NCBI GenBank assembly: GCA_949317995.1
Contig: OX439048.1
Location: forward strand, 68,515,375 to 68,579,374
DNA length: 64,000 bases
From: Acholoe squamosa
Taxonomy: Eukaryota; Annelida; Polychaeta; Phyllodocida; Polynoidae
Direction of reading: 5' to 3'
Both the position numbers and the translations under genes were made by a program. How positions within the stretch are numbered: position 1 is the first letter of the stretch; every line of letters begins with the position of its first letter. Under the pieces are notes generated by a model. That model was not told where the DNA came from, did not search any database, and saw only the letters and a list, made by a program, of their open reading frames with translations. Positions 43,856 to 54,805 of this stretch are shown here, piece after piece.

Positions 43856-46836
43856 TGGTTCTAACAGTCGTGGTTATAGAGGTCTGTAATTCAAACAGTT
43901 GTGGTTATAGAGATCTCTAGTTCTAACAGTTGTGTGGTTATAGAGGTCTGTAGTTCTATCAGTCATGGTTATAGACATCTGTAGTTGAGTTTTGATTTTT
44001 TTATTTCCAAACATCACACCAAAAGGGTGGTCTCCCTGTATAATGGGAATTGGGTTGACCAAACCCTAGGCACATCTTATTCGCCAAACAATCTGATAAA
44101 GGTCCAATCATATGCAGGTACGAAAACAACACTGAGAAAATATTCTTACTCATATGAGTCTAGGTCCAGGCTCAGGCAATGTCGCCAAAATGAGTATTGT
44201 TTGAGACTCAGCCTGATCCTTCTATGATACTCAGGCAAACCCAGAGTATAAGGCAAATCCAGAGTATCACCCCAGGATCTGCCTCAGGATCTGCCTGAGT
44301 ATCCTTCAAGGATCAGGCTGAGTCTCAAACAATACTCATTGCCTGAGTCTGGATCTAGACTCAAGCGAGTAAGAATATATTCTCAGTGAAATTAATAGTT
44401 CTAGTCTAACGTTTCGAGGTTAGACATCAGCGTCATTTTAACCATACTCAATTGCAGCATGTGTTATAATAATTTCCAAGAAAAATGAATACAGATCATT
44501 GACATGCAATCATTCAACTATACAACCTTGAAGTTATAGACTTCTGTAGTTCTAACAGTCATGGTTATAGCGGTTTGTAGTTCTAACAGTCATGGTTATG
44601 GACATATATGTAGTTCTAATAGTCATGGTTATAGAGGTCCGTATTTCTAACAGTCCTGGTTATAGAGATCTGTACTTCTAACAGTCATGATTATAGACTT
44701 CTGTAGTTCTAACAGTCATGGTTATGGACATATATGTAGTTCTAATAGTCAATGTTATAGAGGTCCGTAGTTCTAACAGTCGTGGTTATAGAGGTTCGTA
44801 GTTCTAACAGTCATGGTTATAGAGATCTGTACTTCTACCAGTCATGATTATAGACTTCTGTAGTTCTAACAGTCATGGTTATAGAGGTTTGTAGTTCTAA
44901 CAGTCATGGTTATAGAGGTCCGTAGTTCTAACAGTTGTGGTTATAGAGGTTTGTAGTTCAAACAGTCATGGTTATGGACATATATGTAGTTCTAATAGTC
45001 ATGGTTATAGAGGTTCGTAGTTCTAACAGTCATGGTTATGGAGGTCTGTAGTTCTAACAGTCATGGTTATAGAGGTCTGTAGTTCTAACAGTCATGGTTT
45101 TTGAGGTTTGTAGTTCTAACAGTCATGGTTATAGTGGTCCGTAGTTCTAACAGTTGTGGTAATAGAGGTTCGTAGTTCTAACAGTCATGGTTATGGAGGT
45201 TTTTAGTTCTAACAGTCATGGTTATAGAGGTTTGTAGTTCTAACAGTCATGGTTATTGAGGTTTGTAGTTCTAACAGTCATGGTTATAGAGGTTTGTAGT
45301 TCTAACAGTCATGGTTATTGAGGTCTGTAGTTCTAACAGTCATGGTTATTGAGGTTTGTAGTTCTAACAGTCATGGTTATAGAGGTTTGTAGTTCTAACA
45401 GTCATGGTTATAGAGGTTTGTAGTTCTAACAGTCATGGTTATTGAGGATTGTAGTTCTAACAGTCATAGTTATAGAGGTCTGTAGTTCTAACAGTCATGG
45501 TTATTGAGGTTTTTAGTTCTAACAGTCATGGTTATTGAGGATTGTAGTTCTAACAGTCATGGTTATAGAGGTCTGTAGTTCTAACAGTCATGGTTATTGA
45601 GGTTTGTAGTTCTAACAGTCATGGTTATAGAGGTCTGTAGTTCTAACAGTCATGGTTATAGAGGTTTGTAGTTCTAACAGTTGTGGTTATAGAGGTTCGT
45701 AGTTCTAACAGTCATGGTTATTGAGGTTTGTTGTTCTAACAGTCATGGTTATTGAGGATTGTAGTTCTAATAGTCATGGTTATAGAGGTCCGTAGTTCTA
45801 ACAGTCATCGTTATAGAGGTTTGTAGTTCTAACAGTCATGGTTATTGAGGTTTGTAGTTCTAACAGTCATGGTTATAGAGGTCCGTAGTTCTAATATTTG
45901 TGGTTATAGAGGTTCGTAGTTCTAACAGTCATGTTTATTGAGGTCTGTAGTTCTAACCGTCATGGTTATTGAGGATTGTAGTTCTAATAGTCATGGTTAT
46001 AGAGGTCCGTAGTTCTAACAGTTGTGGTAATAGAGGTTCGTAGTTCTAACAGTCATGGTTATGGAGGTTTTTAGTTCTAACAGTCATGGTTTTTGAGGTT
46101 TGTAGTTCTAACAGTCATGGTTATAGAGGTTTGTAGTTCTAACAGTCATGGTTATTGAGGATTGTAGTTCTAATAGTAATGGTTATAGAGGTCCGTAGTT
46201 CTAACAGTCATGGTTATAGAGGTCTGTAGTTCTAACAGTCATGGTTATAGAGGTTTGTAGTTCTAACAGTTGTGGTTATAGAGGTTCGTAGTTCTAACAG
46301 TCATGGTTATTGAGGTTTGTTGTTCTAACAGTCATGGTTATTGAGGATTGTAGTTCTAATAGTCATGGTTATAGAGGTCCGTAGTTCTAACAGTCATCGT
46401 TATAGAGGTTTGTAGTTCTAACAGTCATGGTTATTGAGGTTTGTAGTTCTAACAGTCATGGTTATAGAGGTCCGTAGTTCTAATATTTGTGGTTATAGAG
46501 GTTCGTAGTTCTAACAGTCATGTTTATTGAGGTCTGTAGTTCTAACCGTCATGGTTATTGAGGATTGTAGTTCTAATAGTCATGGTTATAGAGGTCCGTA
46601 GTTCTAACAGTTGTGGTAATAGAGGTTCGTAGTTCTAACAGTCATGGTTATGGAGGTTTTTAGTTCTAACAGTCATGGTTTTTGAGGTTTGTAGTTCTAA
46701 CAGTCATGGTTATAGAGGTTTGTAGTTCTAACAGTCATGGTTATTGAGGATTGTAGTTCTAATAGTAATGGTTATAGAGGTCCGTAGTTCTAACAGTCAT
46801 GGTTATAGAGGTCTGTAGTTCTAACAGTCATGGTTA
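43856..46836. repeat. 31-bp minisatellite with 589-bp higher-order repeat
   Basis: The 31-bp unit contains GTTCTAACAGTCATGGTTAT and AGAGG(T/C)(T/C)(C/T)GTA. The main block runs 44521-46836, with outlying units at 43856-43984. Variant patterns recur at an offset of 589 bp, that is 19 units (for example the GTTTGTTGTTC variant at 45721 and 46310), so about 45635-46223 was duplicated as 46224-46812. Confidence 0.95.
44130..44388. mobile_element. Inverted-repeat element, arms about 100 bp, within the 31-bp array
   Basis: CACTGAGAAAATATTCTTAC is mirrored by GTAAGAATATATTCTCAGTG. ATGAGTATTGTTTGAGACTC is mirrored by GAGTCTCAAACAATACTCAT. The short loop contains AGGATCTGCCT repeats. No coding capacity; target duplication unclear. 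Confidence 0.85.
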
Positions 46837-46859
46837 TAGGATGGCTTACAGAGATGTGT

Positions 46860-47590
46860 GTATTTCTAAGGCACCCTGAAGTGTTGATACACTCTTGGAG
46901 GTTTAGCAAAAAGCACCAATGAACTGGTCGCAAGCCCTCTCACTAGCACTTCATTGGTGCATTGTACCAAACTATGGGCATGATGCAACAATATGATAGC
47001 CGTTTAAAGCTTTAACAGAGCCTAAAAAGATCATGCTCACAATCTCAATTTGCCTGCCGGCCCACAGGAGTTAGCTATGGTGAGTGTGAGGGGTTTTGGG
47101 GGATAAAGGACTATAGCTTGTAGTGGACAGTAGGTTTAGGGCGCCTCGCTCAGCCCCCATTAGCTCCATAGTGAGTGAGGGATGGGCACTGTGGGGGTGG
47201 TGAGGGATATAGGGGTACAGGGGACAGGATCACTGACCTGATCTACTTGTTTGTTATCTTTAGCCATTTCAGGGCGGCTTCTATAGGAGTGCAGCATGTC
47301 AATCAGTTGTCATGATACACCAATGAAATGCTGGCGAGTCTGCTCGTCAGCACTTCGTTGGATCATGATGCCGACCCTCCGGGAGTGCATCAATCCCATA
47401 GGGTCAGCATGATATATGAATGCAGTCCTGGCGAGTAACCGGCAGAACCTATGGGGTTGATATAGACTGAGTATAAATGCAGCCGTGGCGAGTAACTCAG
47501 CATTTGATACATTCCCACGGGTTCTGCATGATGCACCAATGAGGTACCTGCGGCCAAACTAGACAGCACTACATTGGCGCATCAGACTGT
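46860..47590. mobile_element. Family-H fragments (two)
   Basis: 46905-47000 has CACCAATGAACTGGTCGC facing CACTAGCACTTCATTGGTGC. 47262-47590 begins with a degenerate end (TTTAGCCATTTCAGGGCGGC), then GGAGTGCAGCATG, the ATGCTGGCGAG hairpin, CCGACCC and CAGCCGTGGCGAGTAAC. Neither has clean TTAA on both sides. Confidence 0.6.
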
Positions 47591-48142
47591 AATCATTCTA
47601 AAGTGTGCGCTTACTCTAATGAATCTGCACCCCTTTTTCAAGTGAGGACTCCTTGTTGACAAATTATATAAATCATCAGCCAAAAAGTGTAAGAGTTTGC
47701 AAGCTTATAAAATTTGGGGAGAATTCGCTTTTTAAAATCAGTTTTAGTTAAAATGTTTTCCCTATTCCTCTCCAAACGATGTGGCAGCCATGCTTTGGTT
47801 CTAAAAAGTTCACTCTCCAAACACTTTCCAGCAATGAATCACTTCAATATTGTTTTCAACAGCATGCTGAAAAAAACTTTTAAATGAAACCTTCGAGTCC
47901 AAATTAGCAACTGCATTAAAATAGTTGCATTAAAAAGACGACAAAACCATTCATAGTTGGTAATCACCACGTGGCAGCCTCTTATGGCCTTGACACAACC
48001 ACTTTTAATACCCCCCCCCCCGTGACATCTCTATCTACACTTACACCCTGCCACTGTTACCACTGATTAATGATTTCACTTTATTCCTCCACCATTTTAC
48101 GGATTATTTGGGACCATTTCCAGCTGTTACCACTTGGTATTG
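47591..48142. other. Unassigned AT-rich sequence
   Basis: A minus-strand AGTTTTTTTCAG acceptor-like site near 47875 is followed by 18 open codons and a stop, without a good donor. Not called as an exon. Confidence 0.35.
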
Positions 48143-48435
48143 TCAAGGTCGAATCTGACCATTGTCAAGGTCAAGTTGTTAGAGGTGATTTATGCTATAT
48201 AAAGTAGGCACGTGGTCAGAGCTCCCCTAACCACCTCATCATCATTCATGCACCATCAAGCACACGATGACCTTGTAATGACCCTGAATGACCTTGGGTG
48301 ACCTTGGCTCTTCAGGCAGGCCGTGACCTTGAACTTGAGTAGGAATGGTCAGTGTGGAACCACCTGGCCGTGCCCAAGGTCACATAATAGAGTCAAGGTT
48401 AGATAATGAAGTCAAGGTCAGATCAGTGACCTTGG
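48143..48435. promoter_or_regulatory. Cluster of about nine CAAGGTCA/TGACCTTG half-sites
   Basis: Sites at about 48143, 48165, 48268, 48289, 48299, 48322, 48374, 48411 and 48427, in both orientations. They match the extended half-site of ERR/FTZ-F1-class receptors. No regular spacing, so it is not a simple tandem repeat. Function inferred only. Confidence 0.35.
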
Positions 48436-48839
48436 GGTGGGCGATAATAGAGGCAATTTGTGTGTATAATTATGGGATATATGAGGAGGCTGGTGCCACT
48501 AGTCAAATTAATCAAACACATCAACACGGACACACTCTGAGTGCTTTTATCTCATCTCTACACATCTAGAAGCTTTCTGAATCTTTGTAAAATGTTTGAC
48601 AATTTGTAGATTTATAGGTGATATTATTGCGGGGCATGTCAACACGTAGTGGACAGATATGGGGAATGTGAATTAGATAGGGTCTAAGTGTGAAATAGAA
48701 CTGAGCAGTGGTAGGGTTGGACTTGAATTGAAAATAATATTCAAAATGTTCAGTAAACACTTTGAACACTCGCAACAGTCCCTTACTAATTTAGCAAATA
48801 TGAGGGGGGACACACTTTATACCTCTGTTCCTCATAGGG
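48436..48839. other. Unassigned sequence
   Basis: A 69-codon minus-strand ORF (48566-48775) has no splice or start support. Nothing else seen. Confidence 0.35.
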
Positions 48840-49052
48840 GGAATAAAGCCCTGACAAGTAACTCCCCGAGGCTACATTCATGCATCATGCCAACCGTACA
48901 GGGTCGGTACAATCTCGAAGGGTCCATATGATGCTCCAATGAAGTGCTGATCAATACGACTTGTCACAAGTACTTCATTGGTGCATCGGGCCTACCAAGG
49001 CCCCTGACACCAAGGGCATGATGCACTCCTGCATCAGCGGCCATTAAAGGGT
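48840..49052. mobile_element. Family-H element copy 7
   Basis: CATTCATGCATCATGCC, the AATGAAGTGCTGATC hairpin facing CAAGTACTTCATTGGTGC, then GCATGATGCACTCCTGCATC, AGCGGCCATTAAAGGG and a degenerate TTAT instead of TTAA. Confidence 0.7.
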
Positions 49053-49283
49053 TATCATCAAATCCCCAGCCCCTTTATCCCTCAGAAACGCCTCCTCCAT
49101 CTTAAAACTTACCTTTCTCCTGATTCAGCTCCTTAAGTAATCCCACAATGCCCTTCTACTTCCGGTCGGGGGCCAGATGACCTTTATGTAGTTGTCACAT
49201 GAGATATTTCCGCAGTAAACATTCCAGATTTACCGACATAATTACTTGGAGAGGGGTATTTTTCAAAGGCTGTACGTTTTCAT
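49053..49283. promoter_or_regulatory. Promoter-like patch with strong minus-strand splice donor
   Basis: On minus: CCGGAAGT (ETS) near 49160, the CATTGTGGGA/TCCCACAATGC word (ZNF143-like), then GAGAAAG|GTAAGT, a strong donor near 49110. The frame just before the donor (KGIVGLLKELNQEK) is protein-like, but a stop lies right upstream and no acceptor is obvious. It could be a non-coding or partly coding first exon. Confidence 0.3.
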
Positions 49284-50486
49284 TTAACTGTTTTAGCGCT
49301 GATGATGCATTAATGCATCATGCCCATTGGTCATCATGATGCATTAATGCATCATGCCCATGCCCATTGGTCATCATGATGCATTAATGCATCATGCCCA
49401 TTGGTCATCATTATGCATTAATGCATCATGCCCATTGGTCATCATGATGCATTAATGCATCATGTCCATTGGTCATCATGATGCATTAATGCATCATGCC
49501 CATTGGTCATCATGATGCATTAATGCATCATGCCCATGCCCATTGGTCATCATGATGCATTAATGCATCATGCCCATTGGTCATCATTATGCATTAATGC
49601 ATCATGCCCATTGGTCATCATGATGCATTAATGCATCATGTCCATTGGTCATCATGATGCATTAATGCATCATGCCCATTGGTCATCATGATGCATTAAT
49701 GCATCATGCCCATGCCCATTGGTCATCATGATGCATTAATGCATCATGTCCATTGGTCATCATTATGCATTAATGCATCATGCCCATTGGTCATCATGAT
49801 ACATTAATGCATCATGTCCATTGGTCATCATGATGCATTAATGCATCATGCCCATTGGTCATCATGATCATGATGCATTAATGAATCATGCCCATTGGTC
49901 ATCATGATGCATTAATGCATCATGCCCATTGGTCATCATGATGCATTAATGCATCATGTCCATTGGTCATCATGATGCATTAATGCATCATGCCCATTGG
50001 TCATCATGATCATGATGCATTAATGCATCATGCCCATTGGTCATCATGATGCATTAATGCATCATGCCCATTGGTCATCATGATGCATCAATGCATCATT
50101 TCCATTGGTCATAATGATGCATCAATGCAGCGCTGGTAAGTAACATGCCAGGGCTACATTTAAGCGTCATGTATACATTGCCAGAGGATCGGCATGATGC
50201 GATATTGAAGTGTTGGCGAGCAGACTAGTGAGCACTTCCTTGGTGTATCATGCTCATAAGTGAAGGTTGCACTGTTGCAGAAGTGCATCGTTTCCATGCA
50301 TTGGTCATCATGTTGCACCAATGAAGTGCTGGCCAGACTGCTCGCCAGCACTTCATTCGAGCATCATGCTGACCCTATGGGGTTGATGCATATACTCCCA
50401 GAGGGTCGGCATGATGCGCCAATGAAGTGCTCACAAGCAGTCTCGCCAGCACTTCATTGATGCATCAGCGGCCCTTAAAGGGTTAA
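49284..50486. mobile_element. Family-H element copy 8, full length, TTAA-flanked
   Basis: TTAACTGTTTTAGCGCTGAT at the left and ATCAGCGGCCCTTAAAGGGTTAA-type right end, with TTAA at 49284-49287 and 50483-50486. It contains a 34-bp array, then GCAGCGCTGGTAAGTAAC. Two hairpins of GAAGTGCTGGC facing GCCAGCACTTC follow, and CCGACCC blocks. About 1.2 kb, no coding. Confidence 0.85.
49302..50130. repeat. 34-bp minisatellite of perfect palindromes, about 24 copies
   Basis: Unit CATGATGCATT joined to AATGCATCATG (a 22-bp perfect palindrome) plus CCCATTGGTCAT, spacing 34 bp (49441, 49475). A variant with doubled CATGCC recurs near 49354, 49530 and 49704, a higher-order period of about 176 bp. Confidence 0.95.
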
Positions 50487-50803
50487 CTGCCAGGGCTCAA
50501 ATAATCACACGGGGAACAGGTGTATTCTTAAGCACTAAAAAAACAGTATTAAAATAAGCACCAGTCTCAATCGATGGCCCGGAGTGCCGGAGTATTGAAA
50601 TTTACTAGTACCCCGGCTATTTAACAGTATTGAGAGATTCTGGTGAGTGGTTCTCATCCCCAATGAGGAGTGTGAATTAGAACAGTGGAACTGTTGTTAT
50701 GGGAAGGTTAGTGGACTAAATTGAATAATTCTATTCAGATTTATAGTTTGCAGATCTAGGTATGCTGGGTATCTTGAATACAGGAATCACTGGTGGGGAT
50801 TTA
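50487..50803. other. Unassigned; family-G-like words
   Basis: GTATTCTTAAGCAC and AATAAGCACCAGTCTCAATC resemble degraded family-G sequence. Nothing else. Confidence 0.4.
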
Positions 50804-51071
50804 GGGAGTGGTCATTATTTATCAACAGGGGGGGTGGTGGGTTTGAGGGGGGGGGCATAAAATTTTCAGACCCGTCCCTAGGGGGGGCTAAAAAAATTTG
50901 GACCCCTCTTGAGGGGGAGGCTAAAAAAATTCACCCTCTTTATAGAAAAAAAAGCCTGCACGCTACTATAGATCAAAGAGGGGCGCGAAAACTCTCCGCG
51001 CCTCCGGTGAGGGGGGGGCGCAAAAAAATTTTGACTGCCGTCGAGGGGGGGCATAATTAATGGCCACTCCC
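50804..51071 (+). mobile_element. Family-E MITE copy 1, TTA duplication
   Basis: GGGAGTGGTCATTATTTATC at the left; ATTAATGGCCACTCCC at the right; TTA outside both ends (50801-50803, 51072-51074). The interior is a ladder of G-runs and AAAAAAATT blocks (GGGGGGGCTAAAAAAATT). A PIF/Harbinger-like MITE by target duplication. Confidence 0.9.
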
Positions 51072-51148
51072 TTACAAGGCTGCAGTCAAAGCTGGTGGAG
51101 GTCAGCTTGTGTGATATCTGGCATGAATAAAATGGCAGATGAACCTTA

Positions 51149-51469
51149 GGGAGTGGTCATTATTTATCAACAGGGGTGGGGTGGTGGGTTTTCGCGCGGA
51201 CGCGCGGAAATTTTTTACGCCCCCCCCCTCGACAGCAGTCAAAATTTTTTGCGCCCCCCCCGCGCCGGAGGTGCGGAGAGTTTTCGCGCCCCTCTTTGAT
51301 CTATAGTAGCGCGCGGGCTTTTTTGCTAAAAAGAGGGTGAATTTTTTTAGCCCCCCCCTCAAGAGGGGTCAAAATTTTTTTAGCCACCCCCTCGGGAGGG
51401 GTCTGAAAATTTTATGCCCCCCCCTCAAACCCACCCTCCCCCCCCTGTTGATAAATAATGACCACTCCC
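51149..51469 (-). mobile_element. Family-E MITE copy 2, inverted relative to copy 1
   Basis: GGGAGTGGTCATTATTTATC at the left and GATAAATAATGACCACTCCC at the right. TTA outside (51146-51148, 51470-51472). The interior (CTTTGATCTATAGTAGCGCG) is the reverse complement of copy 1 (CTACTATAGATCAAAGAG). With copy 1, only 77 bp away, it forms a large foldback pair. Confidence 0.92.
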
Positions 51470-51472
51470 TTA

Positions 51473-52149
51473 TGTGCTCACAAGTATACAGCTGAGTATA
51501 ATTTAGATTATATCATTCAAATATATTGTTTGTAGAGCATGCAGTCCCTCAGAGTTACAAAAGATATCATCAAGTACAGTTTGTAAACTCACACATAGTG
51601 ATCATTCATGACTGAGCCTGATGGATTTGGAAAGTCTACAACTATGTCAGCAGTTGAGCTTAGCTCTAGAAATAATTCAATCAATATCTGGCCAGTTTTT
51701 GTATATATTTTTGTATGGTGTGTGAATGTGAGCTATTCCTTTAAGAATGGCGTATATGTATGTATATATCTCTGCTATAGGTAAAAGGCTAAATTCATAC
51801 ATCATTTGTCAAGATAGTCAATCAAAAGGACCAAGCCAGCAGACCATGCTAAGAAAAAGTAGTCCATATCAGCCAATCTTACCCCTACAATAAGGTAAGT
51901 TAGGTGTGATTAATGTAGTCCCCCATAGCCTACCGCCTCTCACCATTCCTCACATTCTATACATACAGAAGCCGCCATGTATGAGGCACACTACAAACAC
52001 TGCATGTATTCATACGCCGATTGTGTGTATTCATACGCCGGGTTATCCCGACATCCATATTTAACTATTCTGTAGGGGCTATACTCCATCATACAGCAGT
52101 AGGACCTGCATTACCAGAATATCTCACTAGATTCCCCTATTTTCTGACT
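51473..52149. other. Unassigned sequence
   Basis: A plus-strand donor-like ATAAG|GTAAGT near 51893 has no open frame before it. Nothing else supported. Confidence 0.4.
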
Positions 52150-52400
52150 TTATGGGTTTAGACCCCTAAAATCGACAGTGTGACATGGCCTTTTCTTAAA
52201 ATCGACAAAGGACATGGGGCTTCTAGGGACAAGGACATGGGACAAAAAGGATAGTGACAGGGGACATGGACTTTTCTTAAAATCGACATGTGACATGGAG
52301 CTTAGTGACAAGGACAGAGGAAAATACAAATTTAGTAACATTTGACATGGGCTTTTCTTAAAATCGACAAGGGACATGGGGACCCCCCATCTAGACCCCC
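52150..52400 (-). mobile_element. Family-J element copy 2 with internal ~52-bp repeats
   Basis: TTTTCTTAAAATCGACA followed by GGGACATGG-type words repeats four times, the reverse complement of copy 1 at 53569. Ends GGGTTTAGACCCC and CCATCTAGACCCCC are imperfect inverted repeats. Confidence 0.75.
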
Positions 52401-52419
52401 GACTTTCCTCATTATCGCA

Positions 52420-52522
52420 AAACCCTGCATATAAGCCGGTGCTTATAAACTACTTCAGAGGCCCACTTCGGCTTAAAGATTCCTGCTGAAGTCAGGGTGC
52501 AGCTTATAGATTTATAGGGTTT
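52420..52522. mobile_element. Family-F-like small element
   Basis: AAAACCCTGCATATAAGCCG at the left; GCTTATAGATTTATAGGGTTTT at the right (inverted, imperfect). Confidence 0.6.
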
Positions 52523-52640
52523 TATTCCACTGCTGTCAGTCAGCCAGAATTTTGCTAATCCAATTATTTTTGATTATGCAAAAGTATAGAAAAAATCGGT
52601 CGGATAAGAAAAAATTTGGCCGAACGACAGCAGTGGAATA
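52523..52640. mobile_element. 118-bp mini element with TATTCCACTGCTGTC ends
   Basis: TATTCCACTGCTGTC is inverted perfectly as GACAGCAGTGGAATA, with inner AGTCAGCC/GGCCGAAC weaker pairing. If TA is the target duplication, the inverted end is TTCCACTGCTGTC. No coding. Confidence 0.75.
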
Positions 52641-52696
52641 GCCGCTTGGATGGAAACCATTTCAGGCCCCAGGTGCAGCTTATAACATTCTTCTTA

Positions 52697-52992
52697 GGGA
52701 GTGATCATTTTTTAACAAGGGGGGCTGGTGGGTTTGATGGGGGGTCAGATTTTTTTCAAGCCCTTGATCGGAGGGGGTCAGAATTTTTTCAACCCCTCTG
52801 ATGGGGGGGTCAAAATAATTTCACCTGTTTTCAGTGGAAACCCCCGTGAGTTACTATAGGGTAAAAAGGGCAGGTTCGTGCGCGATGTTCGGCCCTTATG
52901 GGGGGTAAAAAAAATTTTACCCCATCAAGAGGGGGGGGTCGTCCTCGCACAAACTCACCAGCCCACCCTGTTGTTAAAAAATTATCACTCCC
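52697..52992 (+). mobile_element. Family-E MITE copy 3, TTA duplication
   Basis: GGGAGTGATCATTTTTTAAC at the left; TTAAAAAATTATCACTCCC at the right; TTA outside (52694-52696, 52993-52995). The G-run/A-run ladder interior is diverged from copies 1 and 2. Confidence 0.88.
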
Positions 52993-52995
52993 TTA

Positions 52996-53526
52996 AGTCA
53001 GCGTGCAACTTCATGTGGGGTATAACTGTTTTCTATTATATGTGCATGACATTCAGAATAGTTCACTTGTTCTTGAATACCAAAGCACACATTATGAGCG
53101 CTGTGATCGGGCAGGGCTAAGAAAACCAATAAAAAAATTGACCAATATCATGTGTGAGAATGATTCTCCATAGAAAAGCCTGTCATCGTTATGTAGAATG
53201 TAAATTGAACACACAGTTAATCATCTCCTCAAATTAATGAACAAATCTGTCCTGCTCTCAGTCCCACCCCCCCCCAAGTCTACACCCATTCAGGGCGTCC
53301 ACTCCCAGCCCCACCCCTACCATTGTACCCCCTTCTCACGACTGCCACTGACCACTCCCCCCATACCCACAATGCCCTTCACCCCCACGCGCATGCGCAC
53401 ACCTACCAGCCGGTCACCAAACACCCTTTGACCTTGACCAGCCCCAAGGTCATGCCCAAGGTCGTGACAGGTGATAATTTCTGGCCCTGCAGGTGACCAC
53501 CGTAGCACTTCGTCTGTTAAGATCCT
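52996..53526. other. Unassigned, C-rich patch and TGACCTTG words
   Basis: 53265-53400 is C-rich. 53428-53470 has CTTTGACCTTGACC, CCAAGGTCATG and CCAAGGTCGTG. CCCACAATGCCCTTC near 53357 is ZNF143-like. No exon. Confidence 0.4.
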
Positions 53527-54018
53527 TTAACGTCCAAATACATAGTGAATTGATGCACCGTGCCCATTAGGGCCCTAGACAGGGGGGGTCCCATGTCCAT
53601 TGTTGATTCTAAGAAATGGCTCCTGTCTCTTGTCTCTAAACCCCATGTCCCTTGTCGATTTTAAGAAGTGGCCTTGTCCCTTGTCTCTAAGCCCATGTCC
53701 CTTTTCGATTTTAAGAAGTGGTCTTGTCACTTGTCTCTCAACTCAATGTCCCTTGTCGATTTTAAAAAGTGCCCTTGTCTATTTCACCCGTCTGGGGCCC
53801 TCCCATTGGTTGTACCAATAGCACATGAATGTAGCCGTGGTGAGGACTGCACTCATGCATCATGCTTTACCCTGCTGTGCTCATAGTCTCCCTGAGGGTC
53901 GTGTTCTCATTAAGTGTTAGTGCATACACTCACCTCACTGTATCAGTTATTTTATTGGTGCATCCTGCCAACCAATGGGTAGGATGCTCTCTTACATCGG
54001 CTGCCCTTAAAGGGTTAA
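53527..54018. mobile_element. Family-H element copy 9, split by family J
   Basis: TTAACGTCCAAATAC at the left, then TTGATGCACCGTGCCCATT. After the insert come GGTTGTACCAATAGCAC, CTCATGCATCATG, GGTGCATCCTGCC and ATCGGCTGCCCTTAAAGGGTTAA-type right end (TTAA 54015-54018). Confidence 0.75.
53569..53801 (+). mobile_element. Family-J element copy 1, 6-bp CCCATT duplication
   Basis: AGGGCCCTAGACAGG at the left and CGTCTGGGGCCCT at the right. CCCATT lies outside both ends (53563-53568, 53802-53807). It contains four diverged repeats of CCCTTGTCGATTTTAAGAAG. It sits inside a family-H copy whose target word CCCATTGG is common in that family. Confidence 0.8.
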
Positions 54019-54805
54019 AAGTTAGAATTACCAGTCTGACATAAACTGGACTCCCTTTTTGTCCGCTAGGTGGCACCTCTTGTTCTAAACCACGTGACAC
54101 CAAGTAATAACCTTGACCTTGGGACGCTGGCCTGTGTGAGTGAGGGCTTGTGCAGTGGCTTGTGGGTAAGGTGTAATTTGGGGCCATTTTTGTGTCGATA
54201 TTGATGAAATGTGGAGCTTTGTTGTGTTGGACAGGTGGCGGGTGGTGACAGTAGGGGGTAAATAAGATGTATTGGGTGAATTGTAGAGGGTTTGTTAAAG
54301 TGGAAGAGGTGAGAAAAGAAAGTAGTATTTATGGTAATTACAGTTACAATTAGTGCGAAGAGCTTATACAACTTTCTATATACCGAGTGATTTATGCCCT
54401 ACTCCCGCCATCATTTACTCAAACCATCCCTGGTTAACCCCCATCCCCGACCCCTGCAAAATTGTGAGCTGTAGATGGGGGAAACATAAGGAAAACTCAC
54501 AGTCGTAATACTTAGGCCTAATATCGGTATTTACTTCACAGTAGATACAGGTTGGTGAAAGGAGACCCAACATGGACTTCTCCAACCCAATAACTGCCCC
54601 AATGCACTGTGGGTAATCACTCATACACAACCAGTATGACCTTTGACTGCCAGGGTTCCCTGACCCTGACCTGTGACATGACCTTTGACCTGACCCCTGG
54701 TGCCCTAATTTGTCAATCAGGGCAGGCTAAGGGAGGTGGGAGAGCTGGAGAATCAACAAATGGACTGCTGGACAAGGTGTAAAATGAGGCCTTAAGGCAG
54801 GGGTT
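54019..54805. other. Unassigned, one exon-like plus-strand block and TGACC words
   Basis: 54070-54165 lies between TTTTTGTCCGCTAG and TGG|GTAAGG and is open for 32 codons. The minus strand is open too, so I do not call it. 54640-54700 is rich in TGACCTTTGACC-type words. Minus-strand TTTCCCCCATCTACAG near 54466 is acceptor-like with a short open frame. Confidence 0.35.

Noticed and set aside
47820..47890. Minus-strand acceptor with 18 open codons
   Set aside because: Frame stops before any credible donor, and the following 60-codon ORF is in another frame.
54070..54165. Plus-strand 32-codon exon-like block with acceptor and donor
   Set aside because: Minus strand equally open over the same stretch, no neighbouring exon on plus, and the acceptor region overlaps a CTCF-like word.
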